Shown: positions 41,949 to 51,417, counted from the stretch's first letter. The stretch: 64,000 bases of DNA from Sulfurimonas crateris (GCF_005217605.1 NZ_SZPX01000004.1:1-64000); one strand, 5' to 3'. Notes: generated by a model not told the origin, from the letters alone. Numbers and translations: made by a program.

Positions 41949-43148
41949 TTACCTCAATGGAATTTTTATGCTAAATGTAGTAGAGTTTTTTTTACTCTTA
42001 ACATCAAGAGTTCCGCCAAGTCCCTGCTCACAGATCATTCTTGACATAAAGAGCCCCAAGCCCGTTCCACGGCTTTTGTGCTTTGTCGTAAAATATGGCT
42101 CAAATATCTTCTCCAGATTATCTTTAGCTATTCCGCCTGCATTGTCCTGCACTTCGATTACGGCAAAAGAGTTCTCTTTTTTTGTAGTTATAGCTATCTC
42201 TCTAAGAAGAATACTGTTATGGATAAAGGCATCTTTTGAGTTGTTTATAAGGTTTATAATGACCTGTGTAAGTTCGTTTGTAATCCCCAATACCTCAATA
42301 TCTTCAAAATCCGTCTTTATTATTATCATCTCATCATTTATCATGTTCTCTAAAAGTACAATCGACTCTTGGATGCTCTCACTTATATTAAAATAATACT
42401 TCTCCTTATCGGGAGAAAAAAAATTTGTAAAATCATCTATGGTCTCAGACATGTTTTTTATAATATGTTTGCTCTCCAGATAGAACTTGTTAACATCCTC
42501 TTCATTACTGTTTTGAAGCGCTTTTTTTATATTGAACATAGCCAAAGAGAGCTCTGTTAGCGGCTGTCTCCACTGATGGGCGATATTTGCGAGCATCTGA
42601 CCAAGACTTGCGTGGCGTGACTGCCAGAACATCATACGCTGCCGCTCTTCGTTCTTTACTATCTCCTCCTGCACACGCTCTTCGAGGGTCTGATTCAGCT
42701 CCTTTAACTCTCTGGTCTGCTCCTCAACCCTCTTCTCTAAACTTCTGTTTAGCTCCTCATACTGCGCCTCTTTTTTTATAAGCTCCTCTCTTAGAAGCAT
42801 CTCTTTTGTCACGTCGTATCTAATGGCTATATACTCGGCTATATTTTGGCTCTCATCAAGTATGGGGATTATCGTGGTGTTTACGTAGAATGTGCTGCCG
42901 TCTTTTGCAAGGTTTTTAACGGTAGCTTTGTATATGTTTCTGTTTTTTATGGTCTCCCAAAGAAGAGCAAACTTCTCCTTAGCTACATCAGGATGCCTTA
43001 CGATGTTGTGGTTCTTGCCAAGCAGTTCATCTTTTGAGTAACCGCTGATCGCGCAAAACTCATCGTTTACGAACGTTATTATTCCGTTTACATCCGTTTT
43101 TGAGATTATATTGCTCTTCTCAATGGCCTCTTTATACTGCTTTAACAT
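41949..43148 (-). CDS. PAS-domain sensor histidine kinase
   Basis: 399 residues without membrane segments, so a cytoplasmic sensor. A PAS domain (about 10-120, GIITFVNDEFCAISGYSKDELLGKNHNIVRHP, in part) is followed by a coiled coil (about 125-175, RSLEKRVEEQTRELKEL). The H-box is SLGQMLANIAHQWRQPL with the phospho-His about residue 198, and the ATPase domain has the N-box NLINNSKDA, DNAGGI and GTGLGLFMSRM. The H-box form is typical of Campylobacterota. It forms an operon with the response regulator, ahead of which it lies. Confidence 0.93.
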   Translation of the reverse strand: MLKQYKEAIEKSNIISKTDVNGIITFVNDEFCAISGYSKDELLGKNHNIVRHPDVAKEKFALLWETIKNRNIYKATVKNLAKDGSTFYVNTTIIPILDESQNIAEYIAIRYDVTKEMLLREELIKKEAQYEELNRSLEKRVEEQTRELKELNQTLEERVQEEIVKNEERQRMMFWQSRHASLGQMLANIAHQWRQPLTELSLAMFNIKKALQNSNEEDVNKFYLESKHIIKNMSETIDDFTNFFSPDKEKYYFNISESIQESIVLLENMINDEMIIIKTDFEDIEVLGITNELTQVIINLINNSKDAFIHNSILLREIAITTKKENSFAVIEVQDNAGGIAKDNLEKIFEPYFTTKHKSRGTGLGLFMSRMICEQGLGGTLDVKSKKNSTTFSIKIPLR

Positions 43149-43154
43149 CCGAGG

Positions 43155-45875
43155 CTACTTTAACTCGCTCCAGTTGTCTCCGATGTTCATACTGGCCTTT
43201 AGCGGGATATTTAGCTCCATAATGCTTTGCATGATCTCTTTAAATCTCTCTCCCAAAGAGTCTGCTTTTTCTTCATCTACCTCAAATATAAGTTCATCGT
43301 GGATCTGAAGAAGCATTTTGGCATCAAGTTTTTCATCCTCTATTACTCTATGTATCTTGTTCATACTCAGTTTTATAAGGTCACTTGCACTTCCCTGAAA
43401 AACTGTATTTACAGACTCCCTCTCATAAGCCGCTTTAAACATAGGCGCAGCGTTCTTGTAGTCAAAGTATCTTCTGCGCCCCAAAAGAGTCTCTACATAT
43501 CCCATCTCCTTAGAATCTTCGACTATTTGACGGAAATAGGCTCTGACACTCGGAAAACTGTTAAAGTACTTCTCTATTATCTCTTTAGCCTCTTTTGTTG
43601 TTATGCCAAGAGTCTCGGAGAGTTTCTTCTGCCCCATTCCGTAAAGAAGTCCGAAGTTTACCGTTTTGGCGATATTTCTTTTTGCATCCGCCGCATCCTC
43701 GCCAAAGAGAGCAACCGCGGTCTGGCGGTGTATATCTTTGTCGCTCTTAAATGCATCTACAAGCACCTCATCTTTTGTAAAGTGCGCAAGAAGTCTAAGC
43801 TCTATCTGAGAGTAGTCTATACCGATAAGTTTTTTACCCTTTGGCGCGATGAACGCTTCTCTTATTTTTGTGCCAAGCTTTGTTCTTGTCGGAATATTCT
43901 GCAAGTTAGGGTTCTTTGAGCTAAGTCTTCCCGTAGCCGTTCCAGTATGGACAAAAGATGTATGGATACGCCCCTCTTTATCTGTGCTTGCAAGTTTGAG
44001 AAGCGGCTCAATATATGTAGAGAAGAGTTTATAGACCTCGCGGTACTCCAAAAGATGAGGAATTATCTCATGCTCATCTTTTAACAAACTTAGAACCTGC
44101 TCATTTGTCGAGTATCCGGTCTTTGTTTTTTTGCCGGTAGGAAGACCCATATCCTCAAAAAGTACAACGCCCAGCTGCTGCGTTGAGTTTATGTTAAACT
44201 CTCTGCCTGCCAAAGCATATATCTTGGCAGTCAAGTCGCCCAGAGTCTCTTTGACCTCAACCAAAAACTTCTCTAAAAAGGCACTGTCAAGAGCGATCCC
44301 CTCTCTCTCCATTGTAAGAAGCGTTTGAATAAAAGGAAACTCGACCTCTGCTGCCTCTTTTATAAGATGCTTTGCACCCTGAGCCTCTAATTTTTCCAAG
44401 AGAAGATGATAAAGCTTCAGAGTTATCACTGCGTCTTCTGCGGCATATTTACACGCATCTTCAAGAGCAACGCCCGCAAATGTCTCACCTTTTTTTACCG
44501 TATCTTTATATGAGAGCATCTGATGATTTAAAAGCTTGTCAGAGAGTTTGTCCAAAGAGAGTCCTCCCTCAGGATCTACAAGCCATGCAAGGATCATAGA
44601 GTCTGCAAAAATAGCCAGTTTGCTCTCTTGTAAAAATCTGCAGACAAAATGCAGATCGAACTTTATGTTGTGTCCTACCACGCGTGACTCAAATATCTTC
44701 TTTATCGCTTTTGCAGCCGCGTCACGGCTTATCTGCTCGGGCACTCCAAGGTAAAAGTGGGCAATCGGAACATAAAACCCTTCATTATGCTCAAAACTAA
44801 AGCTAAAACCGACCAGAGAGTCACTCTCATAATCAAGCCCTGTTGTCTCCGTATCAAATGCGACAACACTCTCTTTGTCCAGTGAGCCAAGGACTCTATT
44901 AAGTTCCTTCTCATCCGTTATCAAAGTTGTTTTAAAGTCGATTTTTTTATCGCTCTGTATCTGTGTCTCTATTTTTTCGACCGCTCTTTGGTGCGTCTCG
45001 TCACTAACCATCTTTTTTGCCTGCAGAGTTCTTAGTATCGCATTTTGCTCATACTTTACAAGTTCGTCATAGATGTTTAAAAAAGGGTGCTCGACATCCA
45101 TCTTGTAATCTTCAAAGTCAAAACTATCCAGCGCATCCTCTCTTAGAGTTACAAGCTCTCTAGACCTATAAGCGTCTGCTTTAAACTCTATGAGTTTTTT
45201 CTGAATACCGGGAGGTTTTACTTCGTCTATGTTTGCGTAGATGTTATCGAGGGTTTTATACTCTACCAAAAGCTTCTCGGCCCCTACTTTTCCTATCCCT
45301 TTAACGCCGGGGATATTATCTGCAGAGTCGCCTAAAATAGCCTGATAATCTATGAACTGTTTTGGAGATATACCGTACTTTTCCAAGCAGGCATCCTCAT
45401 CCATCACTTTTTTCTTTATGGCATCTACCAGTACTACTTTACCGTCATCTATCAGCTGAAAAAGGTCCTTATCGTGAGAGACAACCCTTACGTTATAACC
45501 CTTATCTTTTGCAAAATGCACAACGGTAGCGATTATATCATCCGCCTCGTAACCTACGCGTCCAAGGGTCTTATACCCCATCTTGTCTATCCACTCAATA
45601 GCGATCGGAAGCTGCATCATAAGCTCTTCTGGAGGAGCTACTCTGTGTGCTTTATAGTTTGAATCTATATCATTTCTAAAAGTTGGACCTTTTGAGTCAA
45701 TAGCAAATATAAGATAATCGCTGTCATGCTGTTTTTGAAGAGTGGAGATAAAGTTTGTAAAGCCTGTCAGGAGTCCTGTAGGAAACCCTTGGCTGTTTTT
45801 AAGATACTGCGGAAGAGCGTAAAAACTGCGGAAAAAGAAACCGAACGTGTCAATTATTGTAACTGTTTTGCTCAT
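43155..45875 (-). CDS. polA: DNA polymerase I
   Basis: 906 residues. The 5' nuclease domain covers about 1-290 (IDTFGFFFRSFYALP, GYEADDIIATV), an active-looking 3'-5' exonuclease about 320-500 (VAFDTETTGLD), and the polymerase about 530-906, with TATGRLSSKNPNLQNIP, GIDYSQIELRLLAH, KTVNFGLLYGMG and the final QIHDELIFEV. All catalytic acids are present, so it can remove primers, proofread and fill gaps. Its ATG overlaps the stop of the HDOD gene by four bases. Confidence 0.97.
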   Translation of the reverse strand: MSKTVTIIDTFGFFFRSFYALPQYLKNSQGFPTGLLTGFTNFISTLQKQHDSDYLIFAIDSKGPTFRNDIDSNYKAHRVAPPEELMMQLPIAIEWIDKMGYKTLGRVGYEADDIIATVVHFAKDKGYNVRVVSHDKDLFQLIDDGKVVLVDAIKKKVMDEDACLEKYGISPKQFIDYQAILGDSADNIPGVKGIGKVGAEKLLVEYKTLDNIYANIDEVKPPGIQKKLIEFKADAYRSRELVTLREDALDSFDFEDYKMDVEHPFLNIYDELVKYEQNAILRTLQAKKMVSDETHQRAVEKIETQIQSDKKIDFKTTLITDEKELNRVLGSLDKESVVAFDTETTGLDYESDSLVGFSFSFEHNEGFYVPIAHFYLGVPEQISRDAAAKAIKKIFESRVVGHNIKFDLHFVCRFLQESKLAIFADSMILAWLVDPEGGLSLDKLSDKLLNHQMLSYKDTVKKGETFAGVALEDACKYAAEDAVITLKLYHLLLEKLEAQGAKHLIKEAAEVEFPFIQTLLTMEREGIALDSAFLEKFLVEVKETLGDLTAKIYALAGREFNINSTQQLGVVLFEDMGLPTGKKTKTGYSTNEQVLSLLKDEHEIIPHLLEYREVYKLFSTYIEPLLKLASTDKEGRIHTSFVHTGTATGRLSSKNPNLQNIPTRTKLGTKIREAFIAPKGKKLIGIDYSQIELRLLAHFTKDEVLVDAFKSDKDIHRQTAVALFGEDAADAKRNIAKTVNFGLLYGMGQKKLSETLGITTKEAKEIIEKYFNSFPSVRAYFRQIVEDSKEMGYVETLLGRRRYFDYKNAAPMFKAAYERESVNTVFQGSASDLIKLSMNKIHRVIEDEKLDAKMLLQIHDELIFEVDEEKADSLGERFKEIMQSIMELNIPLKASMNIGDNWSELK

Positions 45876-46687
45876 TCCTCTGACTTGTCCGCAACATGAG
45901 AGATAGCATCTTCTAAAAGAGCAACATCATACCCTGCATCTGCAGCTTTTTTAAGACCAAAATTAATAGACATATCAGAGAATGGTTTATTTACGGGCAC
46001 TATCGTTTTTACTATATTTAGAGCCATTGAGTACTCTTTTATACTATCAGGTGCCGCAGCTGGATTATCTGAGTACTTTATCATCTCAATAAAATTAGAA
46101 TCAAATCCCCAATGTTTAAACACCAGTGCCGTAACCTCTCCACACGTTGCGTTGGAGTAGGCTTTCTCGACCATTGCGATATTGTTGGAATTTTCAATTT
46201 CACTTGAGAAGCTGATCGTCTCATCATTTTGAATCACTTCACTGGCAATGAGAATCTTTCCTGTCTCTTGCAAAAAAGCAGCAAGGTAGAGCTCTTCTGC
46301 TTTGCGTCTATCTACTTTTTTGTACCAGCTAAACATCAATGCAGCTTGAAGTGAAGATATCTTTGCAAACTCTTCTGACGTGATACAGTATGGCTGCATA
46401 TCAACATTTAAAAGTTTTTTGATCGAGTTGCCTATCGCTATTGAACGGGTCATATTCATTCCAAAAAGGCTTACCGCCTGAGCGGCATTTTTAATCTCTC
46501 TTCCAAATCCGTAAAGCGGAGAGTTTGCTATTTTTAGAATATTGGCAATGATCATAGGGTCATGTTCTATAGCTTTTGCCATATCTTTTATAGTCGAATT
46601 CTCATCGGCATAAATTCTGTTTATCTCTATGATAGTAGTAGAGAGAGGGGGGAGTGATTTTATGCCATCAATAATTGAACTTTTCAA
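45872..46687 (-). CDS. HDOD-domain signalling protein
   Basis: 271 residues, almost entirely an HDOD domain (about 10-205): LPPLSTTIIEINRIYADENSTIKDMAKAIEHDP at the start, in part, then ILKIANSPLYGFGREIKNAAQAVSLFGMN. HDOD proteins lack the catalytic HD pair and act as scaffolds in signalling or motility. The start is TTG 46687 after AAGGG. Its stop overlaps the polA start; this coupling to a housekeeping polymerase is not functionally obvious. Confidence 0.9.
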   Translation of the reverse strand: MKSSIIDGIKSLPPLSTTIIEINRIYADENSTIKDMAKAIEHDPMIIANILKIANSPLYGFGREIKNAAQAVSLFGMNMTRSIAIGNSIKKLLNVDMQPYCITSEEFAKISSLQAALMFSWYKKVDRRKAEELYLAAFLQETGKILIASEVIQNDETISFSSEIENSNNIAMVEKAYSNATCGEVTALVFKHWGFDSNFIEMIKYSDNPAAAPDSIKEYSMALNIVKTIVPVNKPFSDMSINFGLKKAADAGYDVALLEDAISHVADKSEE

Positions 46688-46736
46688 AGTTATACCCTTT
46701 TTTTTAGCATCTATTATAGCAGTTTAAAAATAAAAT

Positions 46737-47450
46737 TTACTTAGTGTGGCACTCTGTCAATGTTTTTTCAGCTCTGACTATATAGTCATATCCGTCGTAA
46801 AGGGTGTATATACCGTAGATTATCACCGCGAATGAAGAAAGGCTCATCATCATATTTCTAAAGTTCATAGCGCTTGATAGTGATGCTAAAAACCCAAGCG
46901 AAAACATTGCAGGAATAGTGCTAAGACCAAATATTGCCATAACTAAAGCGCCATAAAATGGACTTGCCGTACTTGCCGCAGTTATTGCAAAAAAGTATAC
47001 AAATCCGCACGGCAAGAGACCGTTTAGCATACCGAGAGTAAAAAAGCTAAAGTTTGACCTTGAGTTTAAAACCCTTTTAAATATATCTTTATAGAGCGGT
47101 GATGAAGAGAAGGAGTGCTCTATAAGTGTGAGAAACTTTATCTTGCCCATCAAAGAGAGACCCGCTAAAACCATAGCTATACCCGCCAGAATGAGCATTA
47201 TGCCGTTTGCAGTATTGCTAAAGGTCACAACTCCGCCTAGTGCTCCAAAAATCGCACCCAAAACAGAGTAGGTAAAAACCCTGCCAAGAGAGTAGAGCAG
47301 ATGAGCGGTTGATTGTGAGACTTTGGAACTTTTAGGATCGATCTTTATGGTCGAGTAAGCCAATACTATGCCGCCGCACATCCCTATGCAGTGCCCAAAC
47401 GAGCCCAAAAAAGCGATGCTGATAATGCTTAAAATATTTACGGTTTCCAT
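46737..47450 (-). CDS. TauE/SafE-like (UreH/DsbD-fold) membrane protein
   Basis: 237 residues with six membrane helices. The first helix has GSFGHCIGMCGGIVLAY with a Cys-x3-Cys motif, and GLLPCGFVYFFAITAA is the matching motif of the second half, the repeat pattern of the sulfite-exporter TauE/SafE-like group related to copper or cytochrome-oxidase assembly proteins (CcoS/CcoI neighbours, DsbD core). It lies ten bases after a NosL-like copper protein gene in the same direction, which favours a copper role over sulfite export. Confidence 0.8.
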   Translation of the reverse strand: METVNILSIISIAFLGSFGHCIGMCGGIVLAYSTIKIDPKSSKVSQSTAHLLYSLGRVFTYSVLGAIFGALGGVVTFSNTANGIMLILAGIAMVLAGLSLMGKIKFLTLIEHSFSSSPLYKDIFKRVLNSRSNFSFFTLGMLNGLLPCGFVYFFAITAASTASPFYGALVMAIFGLSTIPAMFSLGFLASLSSAMNFRNMMMSLSSFAVIIYGIYTLYDGYDYIVRAEKTLTECHTK

Positions 47451-47459
47451 TCTCTTTTT

Positions 47460-47963
47460 CTATCTTCCTAAAAGCTGTTTTCTAATTGCAGGATTTTGCA
47501 AGGTCTCACCTCTTAAAACTCTAAGACGCATTGTATCAAAATCAACAAACTCATCTGCTTTTTTTTCATAAGCGCCAAAACCGTAACCCATCGGAGTCTC
47601 ATCTCGCAACGAGTAAAAAGCCTCTTTTGCATCTATCCATCTTTTCGTGTCTCTGCTCATAACCCATATTTTCGCACTCTCTCTAAACTCTTTATCTTCA
47701 AGCCATTTGACAAATCCGCCGTGGTCATGAAAAAACCAAGTTTTTCCGCTTTTTATAATAACCTGAGAGGCGTCTTTTAACTCATCAATTACCATTCCGC
47801 AATCGCTGTCTTGGTAGATGCCAACTTCCATCTCAATCGGCAGCTGCTTAAGATTCCCATCCTTTACTACTATCATCCTTTTGCCTGATGCCAAAGAGAA
47901 AAATATTGACGTTATTATCCCAACAAAGAGAAGTAAAATAAAAATAGGTGTAAATTTTTTCAT
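47460..47963 (-). CDS. NosL-like membrane-anchored copper-binding protein
   Basis: 167 residues from ATG 47963 (AAAGG upstream; a GTG one codon earlier is possible). One N-terminal anchor helix (about 6-26) is followed by a NosL-like domain: DSDCGMVIDEL with the Cys/Met pair, FHDHGGFVKWLED with two His, then VMSRDTKRWIDAKEAFYSL and ETPMGYGFGAYE. NosL delivers Cu(I) to nitrous oxide reductase, but no nos gene is here. Pairing with the TauE/SafE-like gene suggests copper insertion into an oxidase or Nos protein encoded elsewhere. Confidence 0.75.
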   Translation of the reverse strand: MKKFTPIFILLLFVGIITSIFFSLASGKRMIVVKDGNLKQLPIEMEVGIYQDSDCGMVIDELKDASQVIIKSGKTWFFHDHGGFVKWLEDKEFRESAKIWVMSRDTKRWIDAKEAFYSLRDETPMGYGFGAYEKKADEFVDFDTMRLRVLRGETLQNPAIRKQLLGR

Positions 47964-48037
47964 CACAAACCTTTAACTTAAATAAATATAAATTTTATAC
48001 ACTTTTTGTTACATTTGTGCTAATTTTGGATGGAGGC

Positions 48038-48511
48038 TCATCTTCTTTTTTTTCCTTTTCCCAAATCATCATACATCAAAAATTTCTCCAGATCTTTTTT
48101 TAGAACCAGATCAAGACCATCCCATATCTTTTTTTTAATCTCATATCTGGGCGGATCTTCCTCTTTGCTCTTTTTAATATCTCTTATTAGGTAGTGGTAA
48201 CGTACGATCTGTTTTGTATAATCGCTTATAAACGGCCAATTTTTGATTATCTCGTAACTTCTCTCTTCATGGTCCGTAAAGCTGTATTCGCCAAACTCTA
48301 CATCCTCATCATCTTTTTTGTATGCACAGCAGGGCTTGCCTATATCGTGAAGAACTCCCGCTGCAAAAAATCTGAACTCACCCGCTTTTAAGATATGGTA
48401 TAAAACCCGAAGAGTATGCACCAAAACTCCATGCTGATGCCACTTGTTTTGCACAAAAAAGAGTGATTCTAAAAATTCTCTTGAGAAAAAAGTGTTCTTT
48501 ACTCTCTTCAT
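48038..48511 (-). CDS. HD-domain phosphohydrolase-like protein
   Basis: 157 residues. The start is ATG 48511, forming ATGA with the stop of the recombinase gene; a longer in-frame version has no ribosome binding site. HD metal motifs: KWHQHGVLVHTLRVLYH, AGVLHDIGKP (His-Asp pair) and FTDHEERSYEI, with a final HYLIRD. This set is complete and resembles CCA-adding-enzyme HD domains or small phosphohydrolases. The tail is very basic (DDLGKGKKRR). Substrate unknown. Confidence 0.85.
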   Translation of the reverse strand: MKRVKNTFFSREFLESLFFVQNKWHQHGVLVHTLRVLYHILKAGEFRFFAAGVLHDIGKPCCAYKKDDEDVEFGEYSFTDHEERSYEIIKNWPFISDYTKQIVRYHYLIRDIKKSKEEDPPRYEIKKKIWDGLDLVLKKDLEKFLMYDDLGKGKKRR

Positions 48512-49335
48512 AGAATCTCTTTTGCCATAGGGTGACACACCTCGAGAGTCTCTTTGAGGTCCTGCTTTTGAATGTGTGTGTATATCTGCGTCGTCAGAAG
48601 AGAAGCGTGCCCTAAAAGCTCTTGAACGACACGCAGATCTGCTCCGCCGGATATCAGCGAAGTAGCATAGGAGTGGCGCAGAACGTGCGGAGATACTCCC
48701 AAGTATTTTTGAGTGATCTTATATGCGGAGATACGGCTTAGTCTTGTACCCTTGTAGTTTGACCAAACAACTCCGTCATCTCTCTTCTTCTCATCCAAGT
48801 AACTCTGCAGAGCTTTAATAGCGACCTTTGCGATTGGAACCATTCGCTCTTTCTCTCCCTTTGCGTGTCTGACATGAAGCCACTCGCCCTCAATATCCTC
48901 TCTTTTTAGAGCCAGACATTCGCTTATTCTTGTGCCTGATGCATATAAAAAAAGGATGAGCGCATAGTCACGAAGTCCTGTAATTGTGCTTTTGTCAATA
49001 AGATTCAAGCCGTTTTGGATCTCTTTGTAGGAGAGGAACTTCGGAAGAAGTTTTGGGATTTTTGAGAATTTTAGTTTTGTCTTTTCATCTGAAAATCTGT
49101 TTTTGTAACAGAAGTCAAAAAAGGCGTTTACTGAGGAGAGTTTTCTGTTGAGCGTTCTTCTGTTTTTATATTTGCCTAGAGCGCTAAAGAGCGATGCAGA
49201 GTCAAGCTCTATTAGAGGCTTACCCAGACTCTCCTCTAACGCCGAGAGATCACTGCTATAAGCCTGAACGCTCTTTTTACTTAAAGCCTTTATAACACTT
49301 ACGTACTCTATAAAAGCCTCTAGCTCATTTGACAT
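48508..49335 (-). CDS. Xer-type tyrosine recombinase
   Basis: 275 residues. An N-terminal SAM-like core-binding domain (about 1-90, ALSKKSVQAYSSDLSALE) precedes the catalytic domain. Active residues: Arg in YASGTRISECLAL, Lys in KGEKERMVP, HxxR in SPHVLRHSYATSLI, His in LLGHASLLTTQIY and the Tyr in that last segment. Length fits XerC/XerD and not the longer single XerH of many Campylobacterota, so it may be a chromosome-dimer resolvase or a second enzyme. No prophage genes surround it. Confidence 0.88.
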   Translation of the reverse strand: MSNELEAFIEYVSVIKALSKKSVQAYSSDLSALEESLGKPLIELDSASLFSALGKYKNRRTLNRKLSSVNAFFDFCYKNRFSDEKTKLKFSKIPKLLPKFLSYKEIQNGLNLIDKSTITGLRDYALILFLYASGTRISECLALKREDIEGEWLHVRHAKGEKERMVPIAKVAIKALQSYLDEKKRDDGVVWSNYKGTRLSRISAYKITQKYLGVSPHVLRHSYATSLISGGADLRVVQELLGHASLLTTQIYTHIQKQDLKETLEVCHPMAKEIL

Positions 49336-49338
49336 CGC

Positions 49339-50334
49339 TTACTCTACCGAGATATACTCATCATCCACAAAGAAAATTTTTCCGTCAATATATACATACC
49401 CTTCATCTATGCATGCGTCATAAACTGCATATTCCAAAAGATCTTTTGAAAGCTCAATTATGTAACCCTCTTTCTCTAAGGCGTACAGTTTATCATTGTG
49501 TACTATCATCCCCAAAAAGTGAGCGAAAGGGAACTTTGCAGATGCATTTTTCTGCAGGTCGGAGTTCAGAGATACGATCTCGCCCTGTTTCGTAGCTATA
49601 TAGATGTTTCTATCATCTGAGACAACATCTCGTATGTCAAAATCGGCTCTTATCTCTTTTTGTCCTAAAGAGAGTAGTTTATTTCCCGTAGCTGCGATTA
49701 TCTTGTTATCTAGAAGATTGAAATATATTACATTGTTAAAGTGCTCTTCGGAGCTTACAATGACCGTTCTGAGTTTTTTCTTAGCTTGTGAGTTTATGAT
49801 TACCACTTTTCCGTCGAGTGTTGAAAAAATGACCAAATCATCTCTAATAAATGGCTTTATGATCTTTGAGTTTACCACTATCGGAGCGTTGCCCTGCTCT
49901 TTTAGAAGAAGTGATTTGTCGGCTATGGAGTAGAGTGCCATCTCGTTGTTTGCAAAAAGAACGGCTAAGAGATCATCTTTTATTCCCGCTGTGGCTATTG
50001 TTCTCTTTAAACTGAACTTCTCAACCATCTTGCTGTCTGTCGCATAAGCAAGAGTCAGATTACCGTCGATGTCCGCACTCATAACCCATCCGTCGCTGTA
50101 CCCTAAAAGCTTTTGATCTTCGGGAATAGTTATATCAACCACTCTGCCCTTTACCATGACTTTTCTATCTTCAACCAGTGCCGCATCCGCCGCAACTCCT
50201 TGGATAGTTACATCGCTGCCTCCGCAAAACTCCCAATCATCTTTGACATCTGTCGGTTTAAAGACCTCTTTGGAGCTGCACGCACTAAATGCAAATAGTA
50301 AAGATGTTATTATCGCAATATAAAAAATTTTCAA
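49339..50334 (-). CDS. BamB-like beta-propeller lipoprotein
   Basis: 331 residues from TTG 50334. The signal ends in the lipobox FSAC (Cys19). The mature part has repeated strand-turn units (KLLGYSDGWVMSADIDGNLTLAY, DLVIFSTLDGKVVIINS, NIYIATKQGEIVSLNS, in pieces) of a PQQ/WD-like propeller. It follows a YfgM-like gene by four bases, the yfgM-bamB order known from E. coli, which supports a role in outer-membrane protein assembly. Sequence similarity to BamB itself is only suggestive. Confidence 0.7.
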   Translation of the reverse strand: MKIFYIAIITSLLFAFSACSSKEVFKPTDVKDDWEFCGGSDVTIQGVAADAALVEDRKVMVKGRVVDITIPEDQKLLGYSDGWVMSADIDGNLTLAYATDSKMVEKFSLKRTIATAGIKDDLLAVLFANNEMALYSIADKSLLLKEQGNAPIVVNSKIIKPFIRDDLVIFSTLDGKVVIINSQAKKKLRTVIVSSEEHFNNVIYFNLLDNKIIAATGNKLLSLGQKEIRADFDIRDVVSDDRNIYIATKQGEIVSLNSDLQKNASAKFPFAHFLGMIVHNDKLYALEKEGYIIELSKDLLEYAVYDACIDEGYVYIDGKIFFVDDEYISVE

Positions 50335-50338
50335 AATA

Positions 50339-50926
50339 TTAATTCACTCCATAATGTTTAAGAACAGACACGAGCTCATTTAAAGACGACTCTGCCGAGA
50401 CTTTTGAAAGCACCGCTTTTGCTTTGTCTACCTTATTCTCATTTAAGAGCATTACAGCACTTTTTACAAGTGCAAGGTCTCTATAGATAGCATTTTGTTT
50501 TGATGCGTACTCTTCTAAAGCAGCTGGGTCTCCGGCTAGCTCATACTTAGCAAGGTCACTTACGATCATAGCATTTGAGTTCTTTAGACTATTTAGAGCT
50601 GCTGTATCATTGTTGGCAATTGCTTGTGAATAGAGCCACACGTCGTGCAGATCGGGGCTCAATCTTTTAAGCTCAGAGAGAGCAGCACTATCACTTGGGT
50701 TGGAGTATAGTTTTGAGAGAGCCTCATTTGCGGCTAAAACCTTCCCCTCTTCATTCATATTATATGCGAAATTCGCACCTACAACCAGAACTACAGCGAC
50801 AACTGAAGCTATCATGACGTTTTTATATTTCTTTACAAATTTCTCTGTCATTACCGCTTTTTCAAAAAACTTCTCTTCGGAGTTCAACTCCTCTTTAACC
50901 ATGTTTATATTCTCTTTTAGACTCAA
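50339..50926 (-). CDS. YfgM-like single-pass TPR protein
   Basis: 195 residues. TTG 50926 has AAGGA seven bases upstream; ATG 50902 is a weaker alternative. A cytoplasmic stretch (1-35) leads to one membrane helix (about 38-56, VMIASVVAVVLVVGANFAY), then a periplasmic helical-repeat domain (ALSKLYSNPSDSAALSEL, LVKSAVMLLNENKVDKAKAVL). This is the plan of YfgM, a SecYEG-associated periplasmic TPR protein. Its neighbour is a propeller lipoprotein. Confidence 0.75.
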   Translation of the reverse strand: MSLKENINMVKEELNSEEKFFEKAVMTEKFVKKYKNVMIASVVAVVLVVGANFAYNMNEEGKVLAANEALSKLYSNPSDSAALSELKRLSPDLHDVWLYSQAIANNDTAALNSLKNSNAMIVSDLAKYELAGDPAALEEYASKQNAIYRDLALVKSAVMLLNENKVDKAKAVLSKVSAESSLNELVSVLKHYGVN

Positions 50927-51018
50927 AAATATTCCTTTTTAATCAATAATTTACCAAAAGTTCAAAATAATATCGCATAGTTTGTTAAAGTTTCATCAAA
51001 TAGATAGATTTTTTTTGC

Positions 51019-51024
51019 TACAAT
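51019..51024 (+). promoter_or_regulatory. Extended -10 promoter of gatC-pilT
   Basis: TACAAT preceded by TTTTTTTTGC (extended -10 TGC) lies 49 bases before the gatC ATG, in a T-rich context. Confidence 0.5.
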
Positions 51025-51072
51025 CTTACAAAAGGGCAGATACAAAGCCCCCAAAAGAGTAGAGGATAGTAG

Positions 51073-51363
51073 ATGCAAGTAGATGACAAACTGTTAGAGA
51101 GACTGGAGAAGTTATCATTTTTAAAAGTTTCAGATGATAAAAGAGAAGAGATCATAAACCAACTCTCAGAGATCGTAAGCTTTGTAGACAATTTAAGCGT
51201 GCTAAACACTGATAGCGTAGATGACAAATTTGCAATGAGCGATGATGCGACATTTTTAAGAGAGGATACTCCATACTGCAATACAGAGATAAACGAGAGC
51301 ATTCTTAAAAATTCACCCCTTAGTGATGACGGCTTTTTTGTTGTCCCTAAGATAATCGAGTAG
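51073..51363 (+). CDS. gatC: Aspartyl/glutamyl-tRNA amidotransferase subunit C
   Basis: 96 residues. Family features are LLERLEKLSFLKVSDDKREEIINQLSEIVSFVDNLSVLNT at the start, in part, and the late LREDTPYCNTEINESILKNSP and DGFFVVPKIIE. With GatA and GatB (elsewhere) it converts Glu-tRNA-Gln and Asp-tRNA-Asn to the amidated forms, needed where glutaminyl- or asparaginyl-tRNA synthetases are missing, as in this phylum. Confidence 0.95.
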   Translation: MQVDDKLLERLEKLSFLKVSDDKREEIINQLSEIVSFVDNLSVLNTDSVDDKFAMSDDATFLREDTPYCNTEINESILKNSPLSDDGFFVVPKIIE

Positions 51364-51364
51364 T

Positions 51365-51381
51365 AGCGCTTTTTTTGCGCT
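51365..51381 (+). terminator. Weak hairpin between gatC and pilT
   Basis: AGCGC (51365-51369) and GCGCT (51377-51381) pair around seven T. The stem is short and the T-run is in the loop, so it may only reduce read-through into pilT. Confidence 0.3.
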
Positions 51382-51417
51382 TTGTAGTTAATTTAATAAA
51401 ACTAAAGGAAACCTGTT

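Noticed and set aside
43227-43919. 230-codon open frame antisense to polA
   Set aside because: Lies within the conserved polymerase domain on the other strand; composition reflects the codon bias of polA.
48508-49335. Xer-type recombinase as the integrase of a genomic island or prophage
   Set aside because: Neighbours are housekeeping genes, no tRNA or attachment-like repeats are adjacent, and size fits XerC/XerD.
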